Assembly: GCF_000711885.1 (NCBI RefSeq)
Contig: NZ_JONK01000016.1
Location: 51,307 to 115,306 of the forward strand
DNA: 64,000 nucleotides
DNA from: Chromobacterium haemolyticum DSM 19808
GTDB taxonomy: Bacteria; Pseudomonadota; Gammaproteobacteria; Burkholderiales; Chromobacteriaceae
Direction of reading: 5' to 3'
Positions 10,632 to 19,792 of the stretch are shown here, piece by piece. The notes beneath the pieces are model-generated. The model was not told the origin of the DNA and searched no databases. It was given only the letters and a program-made list of their open reading frames with translations. The stretch's first letter is position 1. Each line of letters opens with the position of its first letter. The position numbers were made by a program, and so were the translations under genes.

Positions 10632-10951
10632 AGGCGCCGGCGACGCAGGCGAGAACTTGCTTCCGCGCCGACGGTCTATACCGGCCGCCAAAAAGAAAAT
10701 GGCGCCAGCGGCGCCATATGAAGAATGAGGAACATCTCTGGGTGAAGCGAAAGTGGAAGCCCACTGAATCCCCACACCAAGCCGCGAAGCGCCTGACGCT
10801 TCACGACCTAAACAGATGAAGCCATCATGCACTATGCGCCTCCGAAGGGCACCTGTCCCTTCTTACAGCGGGGTTTTGTTGACATAGCACATTGCCATTT
10901 CATCCGGCAGAAATTTCCCAAAAAACATAGAAATCCTCGCTTTTAGGCGAT
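10632..10951. other. Intergenic region with several short hairpins, possible sRNA
   Basis: About 320 bp without a credible protein gene. On the + strand I see AGTGG-aagc-CCACT, GAAGCG-cctga-CGCTTC (its arm also pairs with an upstream GTGAAGCG), GATG-aagc-CATC and GAAGGG-cacctgt-CCCTTC between about 10737 and 10865. The concentration of stem-loops looks more like a structured RNA than a spacer, but it does not match 6S RNA, tmRNA or RNase P RNA. The function is unknown. Confidence 0.35.
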
Positions 10952-10985
10952 AAAAAACGCCTTGCGGTATTGCAAGGCGTTTTTT
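10952..10985. terminator. Bidirectional intrinsic terminator
   Basis: A 14-bp perfect stem (AAAAAACGCCTTGC / GCAAGGCGTTTTTT) with a 6-nt loop. It lies just downstream of the cytochrome c gene (-). Confidence 0.93.
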
Positions 10986-11003
10986 GCTGCGCTGATCAGC
11001 CGA

Positions 11004-11747
11004 TTATTTGGAATTATTCACCATGTACTCGACAGCAGAGCGGAACTCGGCGTCGCTGCCGGTGTAACCGCCTTTGGCCGGCATCGCGTTCAAGCCCTTG
11101 ATGCCGATCTTGACCACTTCGTCCAGGCCCGGCTTCAGACGCACGGCCCAGGCCGCCTTGTCGCCGAACTTAGGCGCGCCGGCGATGCCTGCCGCGTGGC
11201 AGGCCATGCACACGCTGTCGTAGATCTTCTTGCCCACCACGGCCGGATCGGCCGCCGCGGCCGCGCCGCCAGCGCCGCCCACCGGCGGCTCAGTGAACTT
11301 TCCGCCCGCGGAGTTGCCCATATAGGCTACCGCGCGCTTCACTTCGTCATCGCTCAAGTCGGTTGCGCCGCCCTTGGCCGGCATCGCGTTGAAGCCCTGC
11401 AGCGCGTGCTGGGTCAACATGTCCCAGCCTTTGGCGATGCGCGAGCCCCAAGCGGCGGTGTCGCCAAACTTGGGCGAGCCGGCGAGGCCGGTGCCGTGAC
11501 AGGAGATACAGATGCCTTTATATACCTGTTCGCCAGTGCGCATTCCCGGAGGCGCGTCGCTGGCCTTGGCTTCGCCGACCGGTTTCAGGCGAGACGCGAC
11601 GGCCTCCTTGGTCATTACTTCGGCATCCACGTTGTAACCGCTGGTGGCCAGCTTGGCCAGAAGCCAAATTGCCACCACAAGAAAGACAACGACGCCAACC
11701 AGCACTTTGATGACCTGGCCGGGAGCCATTCCGTTCTCATTACTCAT
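11004..11747 (-). CDS. Membrane-anchored di-heme cytochrome c5
   Basis: A 247-residue protein with one N-terminal membrane helix (about 12-32) and two class I cytochrome c domains. Each has a heme site (CISCH at 80-84, CMACH at 180-184) and an axial Met in NAMPAKGG (about 122 and 221). The two domains are joined by a Gly/Ala/Pro-rich linker (about 150-170). This arrangement is that of neisserial c5 (CycB), which carries electrons from the bc1 complex to cbb3 oxidase and nitrite reductase in the periplasm. The two domains are so alike that they clearly arose by duplication. Confidence 0.88.
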   Translation of the reverse strand: MSNENGMAPGQVIKVLVGVVVFLVVAIWLLAKLATSGYNVDAEVMTKEAVASRLKPVGEAKASDAPPGMRTGEQVYKGICISCHGTGLAGSPKFGDTAAWGSRIAKGWDMLTQHALQGFNAMPAKGGATDLSDDEVKRAVAYMGNSAGGKFTEPPVGGAGGAAAAADPAVVGKKIYDSVCMACHAAGIAGAPKFGDKAAWAVRLKPGLDEVVKIGIKGLNAMPAKGGYTGSDAEFRSAVEYMVNNSK

Positions 11748-11884
11748 TACGAGCCTCGCCTGGAATTAATGACATTTAAAATAGGATAATTATACGGTAA
11801 GCCTGAAGGCAAGGCAAAACCATACACTGGACTCGGGTAAGGAAGTTGCGCTATGATGCGGGCCTGCCTCAAAGCAAGCACAGC

Positions 11885-11961
11885 GCACCCGTAGCTCAGT
11901 TGGATAGAGTGTCAGTTTCCGAAGCTGAAGGTCACAGGTTCGATCCCTGTCGGGTGCGCCA
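11885..11961 (+). tRNA. tRNA-Arg (anticodon CCG)
   Basis: A 77-nt cloverleaf: acceptor GCACCCG pairs with CGGGTGC followed by encoded GCCA. The D arm is GCTC...GAGT, and the anticodon stem TCAGT/GCTGA encloses TTCCGAA with CCG at positions 34-36. The T arm is ACAGG-TTCGATC-CCTGT. It reads CGG codons. A TATGAT box at 11852-11857 fits a -10 element. Confidence 0.96.
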
Positions 11962-12130
11962 CAACTCCTCGAATTTTTCTGTTTTTCCCGCTTTTCCCTA
12001 TTATTTCCCACGCTTAACGTCAAAACCATGTTTTCGTCGAAACACGTCCTGCGCGGCCATGCTGCTCTAGCGTCGCCGCAATGAAAAAGCGGGCCGCCCA
12101 CGCGTCCCGCTTCGCTCCATTCGTCTAGCC

Positions 12131-13993
12131 TCAGGCCAACGTGGCCATCGGCTCGGCGGCATCGTCGTCCTCTTCGCCGAGAAAGCCTCCGCTCTGGTGC
12201 GCCCACAGCCTCGAATACAACCCGCCCTTGGCCAACAGGCTGCGGTGATCGCCCTCTTCCACGATGCGCCCCTTGTCCAGCACGATCAGCCGGTCCATCG
12301 CCGCGATGGTGGACAAGCGGTGAGCGATAGCCACCACGGTTTTGCCTTCCATCAGCCGGTACAAGCTGCGCTGGATCGCAGCCTCCACTTCCGAATCCAG
12401 CGCGCTGGTGGCTTCATCCAGCAACAGGATGGGCGCATCCTTCAACATCACCCTGGCGATGGCGATGCGCTGGCGCTGCCCGCCGGACAGCTTGACCCCC
12501 CGCTCTCCTACATGGGCATCGTAAGCGCTGCGACCTTTCGGATCGGTCAAGGTCAGGATGAAGTCATGCGCCTCGGCGCGGCGCGCGGCCGCCTCCATCT
12601 CGGCGTCGCCGGCGTCCGGCCTGCCGTAGAGCAGGTTGTCGCGCACAGAGCGGTGCAACAAGGAAGTATCCTGCGTCACCATCCCCACCTGGGCGCGCAG
12701 GCTGTCCTGCGTCACATGAGCGATGTCCTGGCCGTCAATCAAAATGCGGCCGCCGTCCAAATCATAGAAACGCAACAGCAAGTTGACGATGGTGGACTTG
12801 CCCGCGCCCGAACGGCCGACCAGGCCGATCTTCTCGCCCGGGCGTATCGTTAGCGACAATTGCTCGATCACGGTCTTGCTGCCGCCGTAACTGAAGTCCA
12901 CTTGGTCGAAGCGGATTTCTCCCTGCTTCACTTCCAAGGGCTTGGCGTCGGCCCGGTCATTGATCGACACCGGCCGCGACAAGGTGGCGATGCCGTCCTG
13001 CACCGTGCCCACTTGTTCGAACAGCGAAGCCATCTCCCACATGATCCAGTGCGAAATGCCGTTCAACCTCAAGGCCATCGCGGTGGCCGCCGCCACCGCG
13101 CCGACGCCGACTTCGCCCATGCTCCACAGCCACAAGGTAGCGCCGGCGGTACTGGCGATCAGCAACATGCTCAGGCTGTGGTTGATGATTTCGAAGCCGC
13201 TGATCAAACGCATCTGACGATAGGCCGTGGCCAGGAATTCCTGCATCGCGCCGCGGGCGAAGCCGGCCTCCCGCTGGGCGTGCGAGAACAGCTTCACCGT
13301 GGCGATATTGGTATAGGCGTCGGTGATGCGGCCGGTCATCAGGCTGCGCGCGTCGGCCTGGGCGGTGGCGGCCAGACCCAGGCGCGGCACAAAGAAATAC
13401 AGCGTGGCCACGTACAAGGCCAGCCAGGCCAGGAAGGGCCACAGCAAACGGCTGTCGAAACTGCCGACCACGGCGATCATGGTGATGAAGTAAATCACCA
13501 CGAACACCAGAATGTCGGCGACGATCATCACCGTTTCGCGCACCGCGATCGCGGTTTGCATCACCTTGGCGGATACCCTGCCGGCGAACTCGTCTTGATA
13601 AAAGTTCATGCTCTGCCGCAGCAGGTGGCGATGGAAATTCCAGCGCAGCAGCATCGGAAAATTGGCGGAAATGCCCTGATACTTGATCAAGGCCTGCAGG
13701 GCGATCAGCAACGGGCTGGCCAGCAGAATGCCCGCCAGCAGCAACAGATTATGGCGCTGCGTGTCCCACAACAGCGCGGGCTTGACCAAGCTTAGCCAGT
13801 CCACGACGGAACCGAGCATGGAGAACAGCAAAGCCTCAAAGGCGCCGATGCCGGCGGTCAACAGAATGACGGCCGCAATCAGACCGCGCAAGCCGCGGGT
13901 GCAGAACCACAAAAATGGGAAAAAGCCCTTGGGGGGTTGGGCGGGAGACGTGTCGGGATACGGATTGATCCGCTTTTCGAACCAGTTGAACAA
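12131..13993 (-). CDS. ABC transporter, fused permease and ATPase
   Basis: A 620-residue exporter half-transporter that presumably works as a homodimer in the inner membrane. An N-terminal six-helix transmembrane domain (about 30-330) is followed by a nucleotide-binding domain with Walker A GRSGAGKST, signature LSGGQRQR, Walker B ILLLDEATSALD and the H-loop IAHRLST. The start is most likely the TTG at 13993: it has GGAG 6 nt upstream and gives the conserved-looking FNWFEKRINPYPD N-terminus. The open frame runs 43 codons further without a good start. The substrate is unknown; no partner gene is adjacent. Confidence 0.85.
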   Translation of the reverse strand: MFNWFEKRINPYPDTSPAQPPKGFFPFLWFCTRGLRGLIAAVILLTAGIGAFEALLFSMLGSVVDWLSLVKPALLWDTQRHNLLLLAGILLASPLLIALQALIKYQGISANFPMLLRWNFHRHLLRQSMNFYQDEFAGRVSAKVMQTAIAVRETVMIVADILVFVVIYFITMIAVVGSFDSRLLWPFLAWLALYVATLYFFVPRLGLAATAQADARSLMTGRITDAYTNIATVKLFSHAQREAGFARGAMQEFLATAYRQMRLISGFEIINHSLSMLLIASTAGATLWLWSMGEVGVGAVAAATAMALRLNGISHWIMWEMASLFEQVGTVQDGIATLSRPVSINDRADAKPLEVKQGEIRFDQVDFSYGGSKTVIEQLSLTIRPGEKIGLVGRSGAGKSTIVNLLLRFYDLDGGRILIDGQDIAHVTQDSLRAQVGMVTQDTSLLHRSVRDNLLYGRPDAGDAEMEAAARRAEAHDFILTLTDPKGRSAYDAHVGERGVKLSGGQRQRIAIARVMLKDAPILLLDEATSALDSEVEAAIQRSLYRLMEGKTVVAIAHRLSTIAAMDRLIVLDKGRIVEEGDHRSLLAKGGLYSRLWAHQSGGFLGEEDDDAAEPMATLA

Positions 13994-14126
13994 AGATCGC
14001 TCCAGTGCAGAGGCCGCCGCTTGGGCCGCGCCTGCTTTGGGTTTAATAGGAAGTAGGACAATAGCCAAGGGCTGGAAATCACGCAATGGAAAATTAGCGT
14101 CGACCACGACCCCATTTGTCATATTC

Positions 14127-14173
14127 AGCCAATGAACACGAACGTAGTTTATTTGTCGTCAACTACATTGGCT
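14127..14173. repeat. Interrupted inverted repeat upstream of the ABC transporter
   Basis: AGCCAATG at 14127 and CATTGGCT ending at 14173 are perfect inverted arms, with GTAGTT / AACTAC as an inner pair. It could be an operator or a transcript hairpin between two genes of the same strand. Confidence 0.5.
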
Positions 14174-14185
14174 AAAACGCGACAG

Positions 14186-14377
14186 TCAGCAAAACTCCTC
14201 AAGCTTTTCCGTCTTGCGGCTGCGCAGGTCCACCACTCTGTGAATCTCGATGCGCAGTTGGCCGCGGTAGACGTTCCACATCACCAGTGCGGCCCGCCGC
14301 GCCTGCTCCTGGCTGGGATGCAGCGGCCCGCTGTCGTCGACGCCGAACTGCTCCGAGATCAGTTTCAAACGATACAT
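14186..14377 (-). CDS. Hypothetical protein, 63 residues
   Basis: A small basic protein with no motif I recognise. I chose the ATG at 14377 because purine-rich AAGGGGG and GGGGGG runs lie just upstream; the frame extends 42 codons further but without a better start. The body contains an LVMWNVYRGQLRIEIHRVVDL beta/alpha-like stretch and ends in Lys/Glu-rich sequence. It points the same way as the ABC transporter, which starts about 190 bp downstream. Whether it is real depends on conservation in relatives. Confidence 0.45.
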   Translation of the reverse strand: MYRLKLISEQFGVDDSGPLHPSQEQARRAALVMWNVYRGQLRIEIHRVVDLRSRKTEKLEEFC

Positions 14378-14702
14378 CCCCCTTGAGCCCCCCAAGGCCG
14401 CGGCGGCTTCCATCGCCGCCGACAAAAAGTGAGAAATTCGCCATGCCGCCGTTTCGTTAATCCTGCCAAAATGAACCCAATGGCATAAATCAATACAAGC
14501 CAAGCGCCGTTTCGTAGATGACGGCGTGTGGTGGCTCGGTGTTTGGCGTGGGAAAACGGCGCGGGCCTTTAGCCCATGGCATTTATTGACGGCTTTTGCC
14601 GCTCTTGTGAATGATTCTACCCATTACTAGCAGTATCAGGCAAAGATTCCTGAATTAATTCACGCAGTTGTAACATAAACCAAGGGGAGTTATTCCAATG
14701 CC
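14378..14702. other. Intergenic region with an orphan ribosome-binding site
   Basis: No full-length gene is seen. On the + strand AAGGGGAG (14682-14689) stands 8 nt before an ATG at 14698. That opens only a 10-codon, Arg-rich frame (MPRRARRNRR) ending at 14730, inside a strong hairpin. A TTGACG element lies at 14586. Confidence 0.4.
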
Positions 14703-14743
14703 GCGCCGGGCCAGGCGGAACCGCCGCTGAGGCGGCCCGGCGC
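14703..14743. terminator. Strong GC-rich hairpin after the Nudix gene
   Basis: GCGCCGGGCC at 14703-14712 and GGCCCGGCGC at 14734-14743 are perfect 10-bp arms, with a nested GGCGG-aa-CCGCC inside. There is no long T-run on either side, so it may be a transcript-end stabiliser rather than a classical terminator. It lies 13 bp past the Nudix gene stop. Confidence 0.6.
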
Positions 14744-14755
14744 TTTCGAAACCGG

Positions 14756-15640
14756 CTAGTGAGCCAGTGCGTGCACGTCGTGCAGCTGCGGACGGCGGAT
14801 GCGCGCCAAGGCGGCGTCTATCGTCGGGGTGTGCTCTCCCCAATAGCCGTGGCGCGCCAGGCAGTCGGTAGCCACCAGCGCCGCATCTATCATGAAACGC
14901 TCTTCCAGCAGCAAACGCTCGACTTCGGCAAACGGCGTCAGGATGTGCTCGGCCACCTCGCCGTCCTGATTACAGGGGATTTCGCCGGACTCCAACCACA
15001 GGTCGAAAGCGTAAATCCATTCGCGATGCAGACCTCGCTGCACAGGACGCTCGGCCAGCAGCAAGCTGGATTGCGGCAAGCCCAGCACCTGATCGCGGCG
15101 CACGCCGGCTTCCTCCCAGCCCTCGCGCTCCAGAGCCAGTTCAATGGTCTCTCCGGCGGCCACCCCGCCGCCAACCAGATTGTCCATGCGATTGGGGTCC
15201 ACCGCCTTGTGCGGACTGCGGCGCCCCACCCACATCCGCACTTCGCCGGACGGCAGCCGGGTCAGCCCGTTCAGGTGCACGGCGCGGCTGGTCAGGCCCA
15301 GCGGACGGAAGGCGGCCCGCTCCAGCTCAAAATACGGGGATCCATCGTGACGGAAGGCGGTGAAGTTTTCATTGCGCCAGCCATTGAGCCAGCCTGCCTG
15401 CTGCCAGCGCCGCGCCGCTTGGGCCAGCGCGTGACTGATGCTGCGGTAACTGCCGTCTAGACGGCAATGCAGTTTCTGGTATTGCTCCTCGAACAGCTGG
15501 GATTCGCTGTTCAGCAAACGTTCCTTCCACGCCGCGTTGACCCAACCCAAACGCTCCTTGCCGATATACAAGGGCGTGAATTGCTGACGATCAAAACGGG
15601 TGATCTTGTCGAGATAGGCCAGAACCGCATCCACTTGCAT
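14756..15640 (-). CDS. Nudix hydrolase with DUF4743-type N-terminus
   Basis: A 294-residue protein. The Nudix box is intact in the middle (GGGVAAGET then REGWEEAGV, about residues 157-180), with the catalytic EEAG glutamates. The N-terminal about 120 residues match the DUF4743 domain found in thiamine-pyrophosphokinase-like Nudix proteins of bacteria and fungi. It probably hydrolyses a nucleoside diphosphate linked to another group; the substrate is unknown. GGAG 7 nt upstream supports the ATG at 15640. Confidence 0.82.
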   Translation of the reverse strand: MQVDAVLAYLDKITRFDRQQFTPLYIGKERLGWVNAAWKERLLNSESQLFEEQYQKLHCRLDGSYRSISHALAQAARRWQQAGWLNGWRNENFTAFRHDGSPYFELERAAFRPLGLTSRAVHLNGLTRLPSGEVRMWVGRRSPHKAVDPNRMDNLVGGGVAAGETIELALEREGWEEAGVRRDQVLGLPQSSLLLAERPVQRGLHREWIYAFDLWLESGEIPCNQDGEVAEHILTPFAEVERLLLEERFMIDAALVATDCLARHGYWGEHTPTIDAALARIRRPQLHDVHALAH

Positions 15641-15816
15641 TGCCGACTCCGCTGCGATGTGTTTCGGGAAGGCTGCATCTTAGGATGCTTCTTCGGCTTT
15701 GACTATATCTGGCGTAACAGCCGGCAAATAAACAGATTATTTTGCGGTAGGATGTTGCGGAATTGTCTCGGTGGCCAATACGAAAACCGCGTCGCCCATT
15801 CAATTTAACAACAACG

Positions 15817-17514
15817 TCATTTCAGTTTGTCGGCCAGCCCGGAGTAACGTTGCGGCGCCGCCTCTGCCGCCTGTTCCCACACCGGCTGCGCGCCGGACAC
15901 GACGAAGCGCTCCCGCGCCCGGGTGATCGCGGTATACACCAGCGCCCGGTTTAGCAGCGGCCCCGCCGCCTCCGGCAGCTGCAAACAGACTTCGCCGAAC
16001 TCGGACCCCTGGCTCTTGTGCACCGTCATCGCGTACACGGTATCGTGCTGCGGCAGGCGGCCGGGAGCGAACTCGCGCCAGCCGCCGTCGTCTCCGGGAA
16101 AAGCCACCCTCAAACCGGCCTCGCCTTGCACCGTGAAGCCGATGTCGCCGTTGAACAGGCCCAGGCCGTAATCGTTCTCGCTGATCATCACCGGACGCCC
16201 CGGATACCAGTCTCGGCCGGCCGGCTTGTCCCCATCGGCTTCCAGTTGTCGCTCAATGCGCAGATTGAAGGCCTCTACCTGCCGCCGCTCCGCCGCCAGC
16301 AACATGAAACCGGCGAAGGCTCGCTGGCGCTCGGCCAGGGGCTCGCCGGCGCGCACCGCCCGCCAATACGGCCGCCAGCGCGCCAGCACTTCCGCCGCGT
16401 CCAGCGTCGGCACCGCCTCCACATCGCGCCAAGCCGGATCTTGCAACACCGCCCAACTGCCGGTGCCATCGCCGGCGTTCACCCTTCTCGCCAGTTCGCC
16501 GATGCCGGAGTCGGCGCCAAAACGATGGCTGTGAGTGAGCAGCGCCACGCAATCGGTGAGTTTGCCTCCCGCGCCCGGCGTGGGCGGCAAAGTTTCGCCG
16601 CAGTTCACCCGCAGCCACTCCAGCGTGTCCGGCCGGTAATGGATGTTGGCGCACAGATCGCCCAGCACCGCGCCGGCGTCCACCGAGGCCAACTGATCGC
16701 GATCGCCCAGCAGAATCAGCCGCGCTTGGGACGGCAGGGCCTCCACCATGCGCGCCATCAAGGACAGATCTATCATCGACGCCTCGTCCACCACCAGCAC
16801 GTCCAGCGGCAAAGGGTTGCCTGCGTGGTGGCGCGGCGCCGCCGCGCCCGGACGCAAGCCCAGCAGGCGGTGCAGAGTCTGCGCCTGCTGCGGCAATTGC
16901 CGCAGTGTTTCCTCGGCCAAGTCCAGCCGCTCGCGCGCGCCGCGGACCGATTCCGACAGCCGCGCGGCGGCCTTGCCGGTGGGCGCTGCCATCGCCATGA
17001 CCAGCGGCCGCGGCGACAGTCCGGCCAGCAAGGCCAGCAACTTGAGCACGGTGGTGGTCTTGCCGGTGCCCGGACCGCCGGAAATGACCATCAAGCGCTG
17101 GCGCGCCGCCAGAGCCGCCGCCAGCTTCTGCCGGTCCGGCCCCGTCGCGGATGCCGAACCGAACAAGGCCTCCAGCAGCGGACGCAAGCGCGCGCCGTCC
17201 AGCGCCGGTCCCGGCTCGGCCAGGGCGGCCAGGCGCTCGGCAAGTCGTGCTTCGTCGAACCAGTGACGGGCAAAATACAAGCGGCCGGCCGCGTCCAGAA
17301 TCAAGGGAGCGTAATCGCCGGGGCGGCCAACCAGCGCGCTGGCCTGCAAGGCTTTGCGCTCCGGACGCTGCGCCAGCGGCAGGCAGACATGGCCGGCCTG
17401 ATTGGCGCTGGCCAGTTCATGAATCAGCGCCAACGCGGCCTCGTCCACGCCGGGATCAAGGCGGGCGAACAAGTGAGCCAGTTCGGCGGGCAACAGGGCT
17501 TGCTGGACAGACAT
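15817..17514 (-). CDS. recD: Exodeoxyribonuclease V subunit alpha (RecD)
   Basis: The 5'-3' helicase subunit of RecBCD, which processes double-strand breaks. It has 565 residues, an N-terminal interaction domain, Walker A GGPGTGKTTT (about 144-153), DEASMIDL (Walker B), GDRDQL and the C-terminal TVHKSQGSEF and VYTAITRARE motifs. It lies about 2.5 kb downstream of recB on the same strand, separated by a transporter-type protein and a polyphosphate enzyme; recC is not in the window. Confidence 0.93.
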   Translation of the reverse strand: MSVQQALLPAELAHLFARLDPGVDEAALALIHELASANQAGHVCLPLAQRPERKALQASALVGRPGDYAPLILDAAGRLYFARHWFDEARLAERLAALAEPGPALDGARLRPLLEALFGSASATGPDRQKLAAALAARQRLMVISGGPGTGKTTTVLKLLALLAGLSPRPLVMAMAAPTGKAAARLSESVRGARERLDLAEETLRQLPQQAQTLHRLLGLRPGAAAPRHHAGNPLPLDVLVVDEASMIDLSLMARMVEALPSQARLILLGDRDQLASVDAGAVLGDLCANIHYRPDTLEWLRVNCGETLPPTPGAGGKLTDCVALLTHSHRFGADSGIGELARRVNAGDGTGSWAVLQDPAWRDVEAVPTLDAAEVLARWRPYWRAVRAGEPLAERQRAFAGFMLLAAERRQVEAFNLRIERQLEADGDKPAGRDWYPGRPVMISENDYGLGLFNGDIGFTVQGEAGLRVAFPGDDGGWREFAPGRLPQHDTVYAMTVHKSQGSEFGEVCLQLPEAAGPLLNRALVYTAITRARERFVVSGAQPVWEQAAEAAPQRYSGLADKLK

Positions 17515-17580
17515 GGGCGGGAATCCGGATGCTTTGCGCTCCGCGCGGCGCGGAGCCTGAATGGAAAGACTGGAAGCGCT

Positions 17581-18315
17581 TCAGCGCAATTTGCCGTTAT
17601 CTTGCAACTGCTGAATCGCCTTGTCCAATTGCGGCAACAGTTGCCGGTATTGCGGATGCAGACGCAACATCACCGGCACGCTGCCCACGGCGTCGCCGGC
17701 CGCGCAGGGCTGCGCCTCCGGCGCGCGGTTCAGCAGCGCGTCCAGCTGACGCTGGCTCAGGACGATGGCCTGCATGCTGCCCTGACGCAGGCCGCTGAGC
17801 AGATCGCTCTCGCTGGCGGCCTCCATCCGCTTGAGCTGACCGCTTGCGAAACCAGGCTCCAGCACAGGGTAGGTCCTCCCCTGCAGCACGCCCAGACTCA
17901 GGCCGTTGAGGCTGGCCGGCGTCGCCCCCTTGCGCCGCTTGCCGGCGGCGAAGCACAGCCGCAGCGTCTGTACGTCGATGGGCCGAGTGTAGAAGCCGGC
18001 CACCGGGGACAAGGCGCGCCAGGCCGGATTGACCCCCACCTCCACATCCACCTTGCCCACCTCGAACAATTGCTGCAGCCGCGACGACGGGTAGTACTCC
18101 AGTTCGAAGCGGACGCCGCTGTGCCGGCCGATCAGCTCCAGCGCGGCACGGTACTGGGTGGCCAGCGCGCCGTCCTGCGCGCTGTACAGCGGGCCGAAGC
18201 TGTCATTGGCCACACCGGCGCGCAGGCTGGGCGCCGCCGCGGGCGCGGCCTGCGCCGCCAGCAGCAAGGCAATCAGGCTGACGCCGCGCTCAAGCAAGCC
18301 GGGCTTCCAGCGCAT
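17581..18315 (-). CDS. Periplasmic solute-binding-like protein (SBP family 3 type)
   Basis: A 244-residue protein with a Sec signal peptide (hydrophobic LIALLLAAQAAPAAA, cleavage at about 30). The two-lobed pattern of amino-acid-type binding proteins follows (LRAGVANDSFGPLY..., YYPSSRLQQLFEVGKVDVEVGVN, and a late LPQLDKAIQQLQDNG helix). Stand-alone members often act as sensors or in unknown uptake; no permease or ATPase gene is adjacent. The start is uncertain: the ATG at 18315 gives a clean signal peptide and overlaps the end of the upstream gene by 26 bp, while an ATG at 18348 would extend it by 11 residues. Confidence 0.72.
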   Translation of the reverse strand: MRWKPGLLERGVSLIALLLAAQAAPAAAPSLRAGVANDSFGPLYSAQDGALATQYRAALELIGRHSGVRFELEYYPSSRLQQLFEVGKVDVEVGVNPAWRALSPVAGFYTRPIDVQTLRLCFAAGKRRKGATPASLNGLSLGVLQGRTYPVLEPGFASGQLKRMEAASESDLLSGLRQGSMQAIVLSQRQLDALLNRAPEAQPCAAGDAVGSVPVMLRLHPQYRQLLPQLDKAIQQLQDNGKLR

Positions 18316-19774
18316 CGCAAATGGTTTTGAGAATTTTGATGCGTGCATAGTATTTATTATTGGCCTCCACCAGCGTCCAGGGCACTTTGCTGGTGCTGGT
18401 GCGGTCCACCATATCGCTGACGGCCAGCTTGTAGGCGTCCCACTTGTCGCGATTGCGCCAGTCTTCCTCCGTGATCTTGAAGCGTTTGAAACCGGTTTCC
18501 TCGCGTCCTTTGAAGCGCGCCATCTGCTCTTCCTTGCTGATGGCCAGCCAGAATTTAACGATGACGGCGCCGTTTTCGCTCAGTTGATGCTCAAAGTCGT
18601 TGATTTCGTAATAGGCGCGCATCCAGTCCGCCTCTTTGGCGAAGCCTTCCACCCGCTCCACCAGCACCCGGCCGTACCAGGTACGGTCGAAAATGGTGAT
18701 GCCGCCCTTGCCCGGCACATGACGCCAGAAGCGCCACAACCAGGGCTTGGCCTTTTCTTCCTGGGTGGGCGCGGCGATGGGCACCACTCGGTAGCGGCGC
18801 GCGTCCAGCGCCTGGGTGATGCGGCGTATGCTCCCGCCCTTGCCGGCGGCGTCGTTGCCTTCGAAAGCCAGGACCAACGAATGCTGGGCGAAGCGCGGAT
18901 GTCGGGTCAGCCGGTGCAGCCGGCCCTGCAATTGCTCCAGTTCGGCCTTGTACTTGACCTTGTCCATGGATTGGTCCAGTTGCAGGGTGTCCAGCAACAG
19001 CTTGTTGTCTATCGGCGCCAGCAACGGCGGCGCGTCTATCAGCTCGGCCTTAGAACCCTGCGCCTGCGCCAGCCGGTTGCGAATGGCGTTGAGCAGGGTG
19101 TTGCCCACCGTCAGGCTGCGGTAATTGGCGTCCTCGCCGTCCACCACCACCCAGGGCGCGGCGGCGGTATTGGTCAGCCGCAAAATGTGCTCGGCGGACT
19201 TGCGTATCTTGTCGTAGCGCTCGTAATGCTCCCAATCGGTCTTGGTCACGCGCCAACTGCTGGCTGGATCTTTTTCCATCTGCTTGAGCCGCTTGTGCTG
19301 CTGCTCCCGAGTCAGATGGAACCAGAATTTCAGCACTAACGCGCCGTCCATGGTCAGCATGCGTTCAAAGCGCAGGATGTCGAATATCTGCTTGTCCAGC
19401 GCGTCGCGGTCGCTGCGGGCGAACACCCGGTCGAACAAGGCGTCGGAGTAATAGGAGCCGAAGAACATGCCGATGCGGCCCTTGGCCGGCAATTGCATCC
19501 AGTAGCGCCACATCCAGGGACGAGCGCGGGCGTCGTCGTTGGCCTCGGCGAAAGCCACGGTGTCGATCAGGCGCGGGTCCAGCCATTCGTTGATCAGATT
19601 CATGGTTTCGCCGCGACCGGCGCCGTCGAAGCCGTGAATCAGGATCAGCACTGGAAAGTCGGCCTTTTCCTTTAAATCGTATTGCAGGTCCAGCAAGGCC
19701 TCGCGCAATTTGGGCATGGCTTCGCGGAATGTCTTTTTATCGATGCTGTGGCCGATTTCGGCGGATTCAAACAT
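18290..19774 (-). CDS. pap: Polyphosphate:AMP phosphotransferase (double PPK2)
   Basis: A cytoplasmic enzyme that transfers phosphate from polyphosphate to AMP, giving ADP. The 494 residues contain two fused PPK2 domains. The first has the Walker A-like GFDGAGRGE (about 48-56), the second GNDAAGKGG (about 303-311), each followed by the lid and the WF/FDR-type blocks (FFGSYYSDALFDR, IFDRTWYGRVLVERV). Two-domain (class II) enzymes of this size are AMP-specific. AAGGA sits 7 nt before the ATG. A MITE-like element ends only 18 bp upstream of the start codon, so its promoter must lie inside or beyond that element. Confidence 0.88.
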   Translation of the reverse strand: MFESAEIGHSIDKKTFREAMPKLREALLDLQYDLKEKADFPVLILIHGFDGAGRGETMNLINEWLDPRLIDTVAFAEANDDARARPWMWRYWMQLPAKGRIGMFFGSYYSDALFDRVFARSDRDALDKQIFDILRFERMLTMDGALVLKFWFHLTREQQHKRLKQMEKDPASSWRVTKTDWEHYERYDKIRKSAEHILRLTNTAAAPWVVVDGEDANYRSLTVGNTLLNAIRNRLAQAQGSKAELIDAPPLLAPIDNKLLLDTLQLDQSMDKVKYKAELEQLQGRLHRLTRHPRFAQHSLVLAFEGNDAAGKGGSIRRITQALDARRYRVVPIAAPTQEEKAKPWLWRFWRHVPGKGGITIFDRTWYGRVLVERVEGFAKEADWMRAYYEINDFEHQLSENGAVIVKFWLAISKEEQMARFKGREETGFKRFKITEEDWRNRDKWDAYKLAVSDMVDRTSTSKVPWTLVEANNKYYARIKILKTICDALEARLA

Positions 19775-19792
19775 GATGCGTCCTTGGTTTTA

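Noticed and set aside
10632..10951. 6S RNA, tmRNA or RNase P RNA between rep and the cytochrome gene
   Set aside because: None of the conserved sequence blocks of these RNAs is present on either strand.
16018..18330. 770-codon + strand frame across recD and the next gene
   Set aside because: It crosses two recognised minus-strand genes, and its sequence is Arg/Gln/His-rich as expected of antisense to GC-rich codons.
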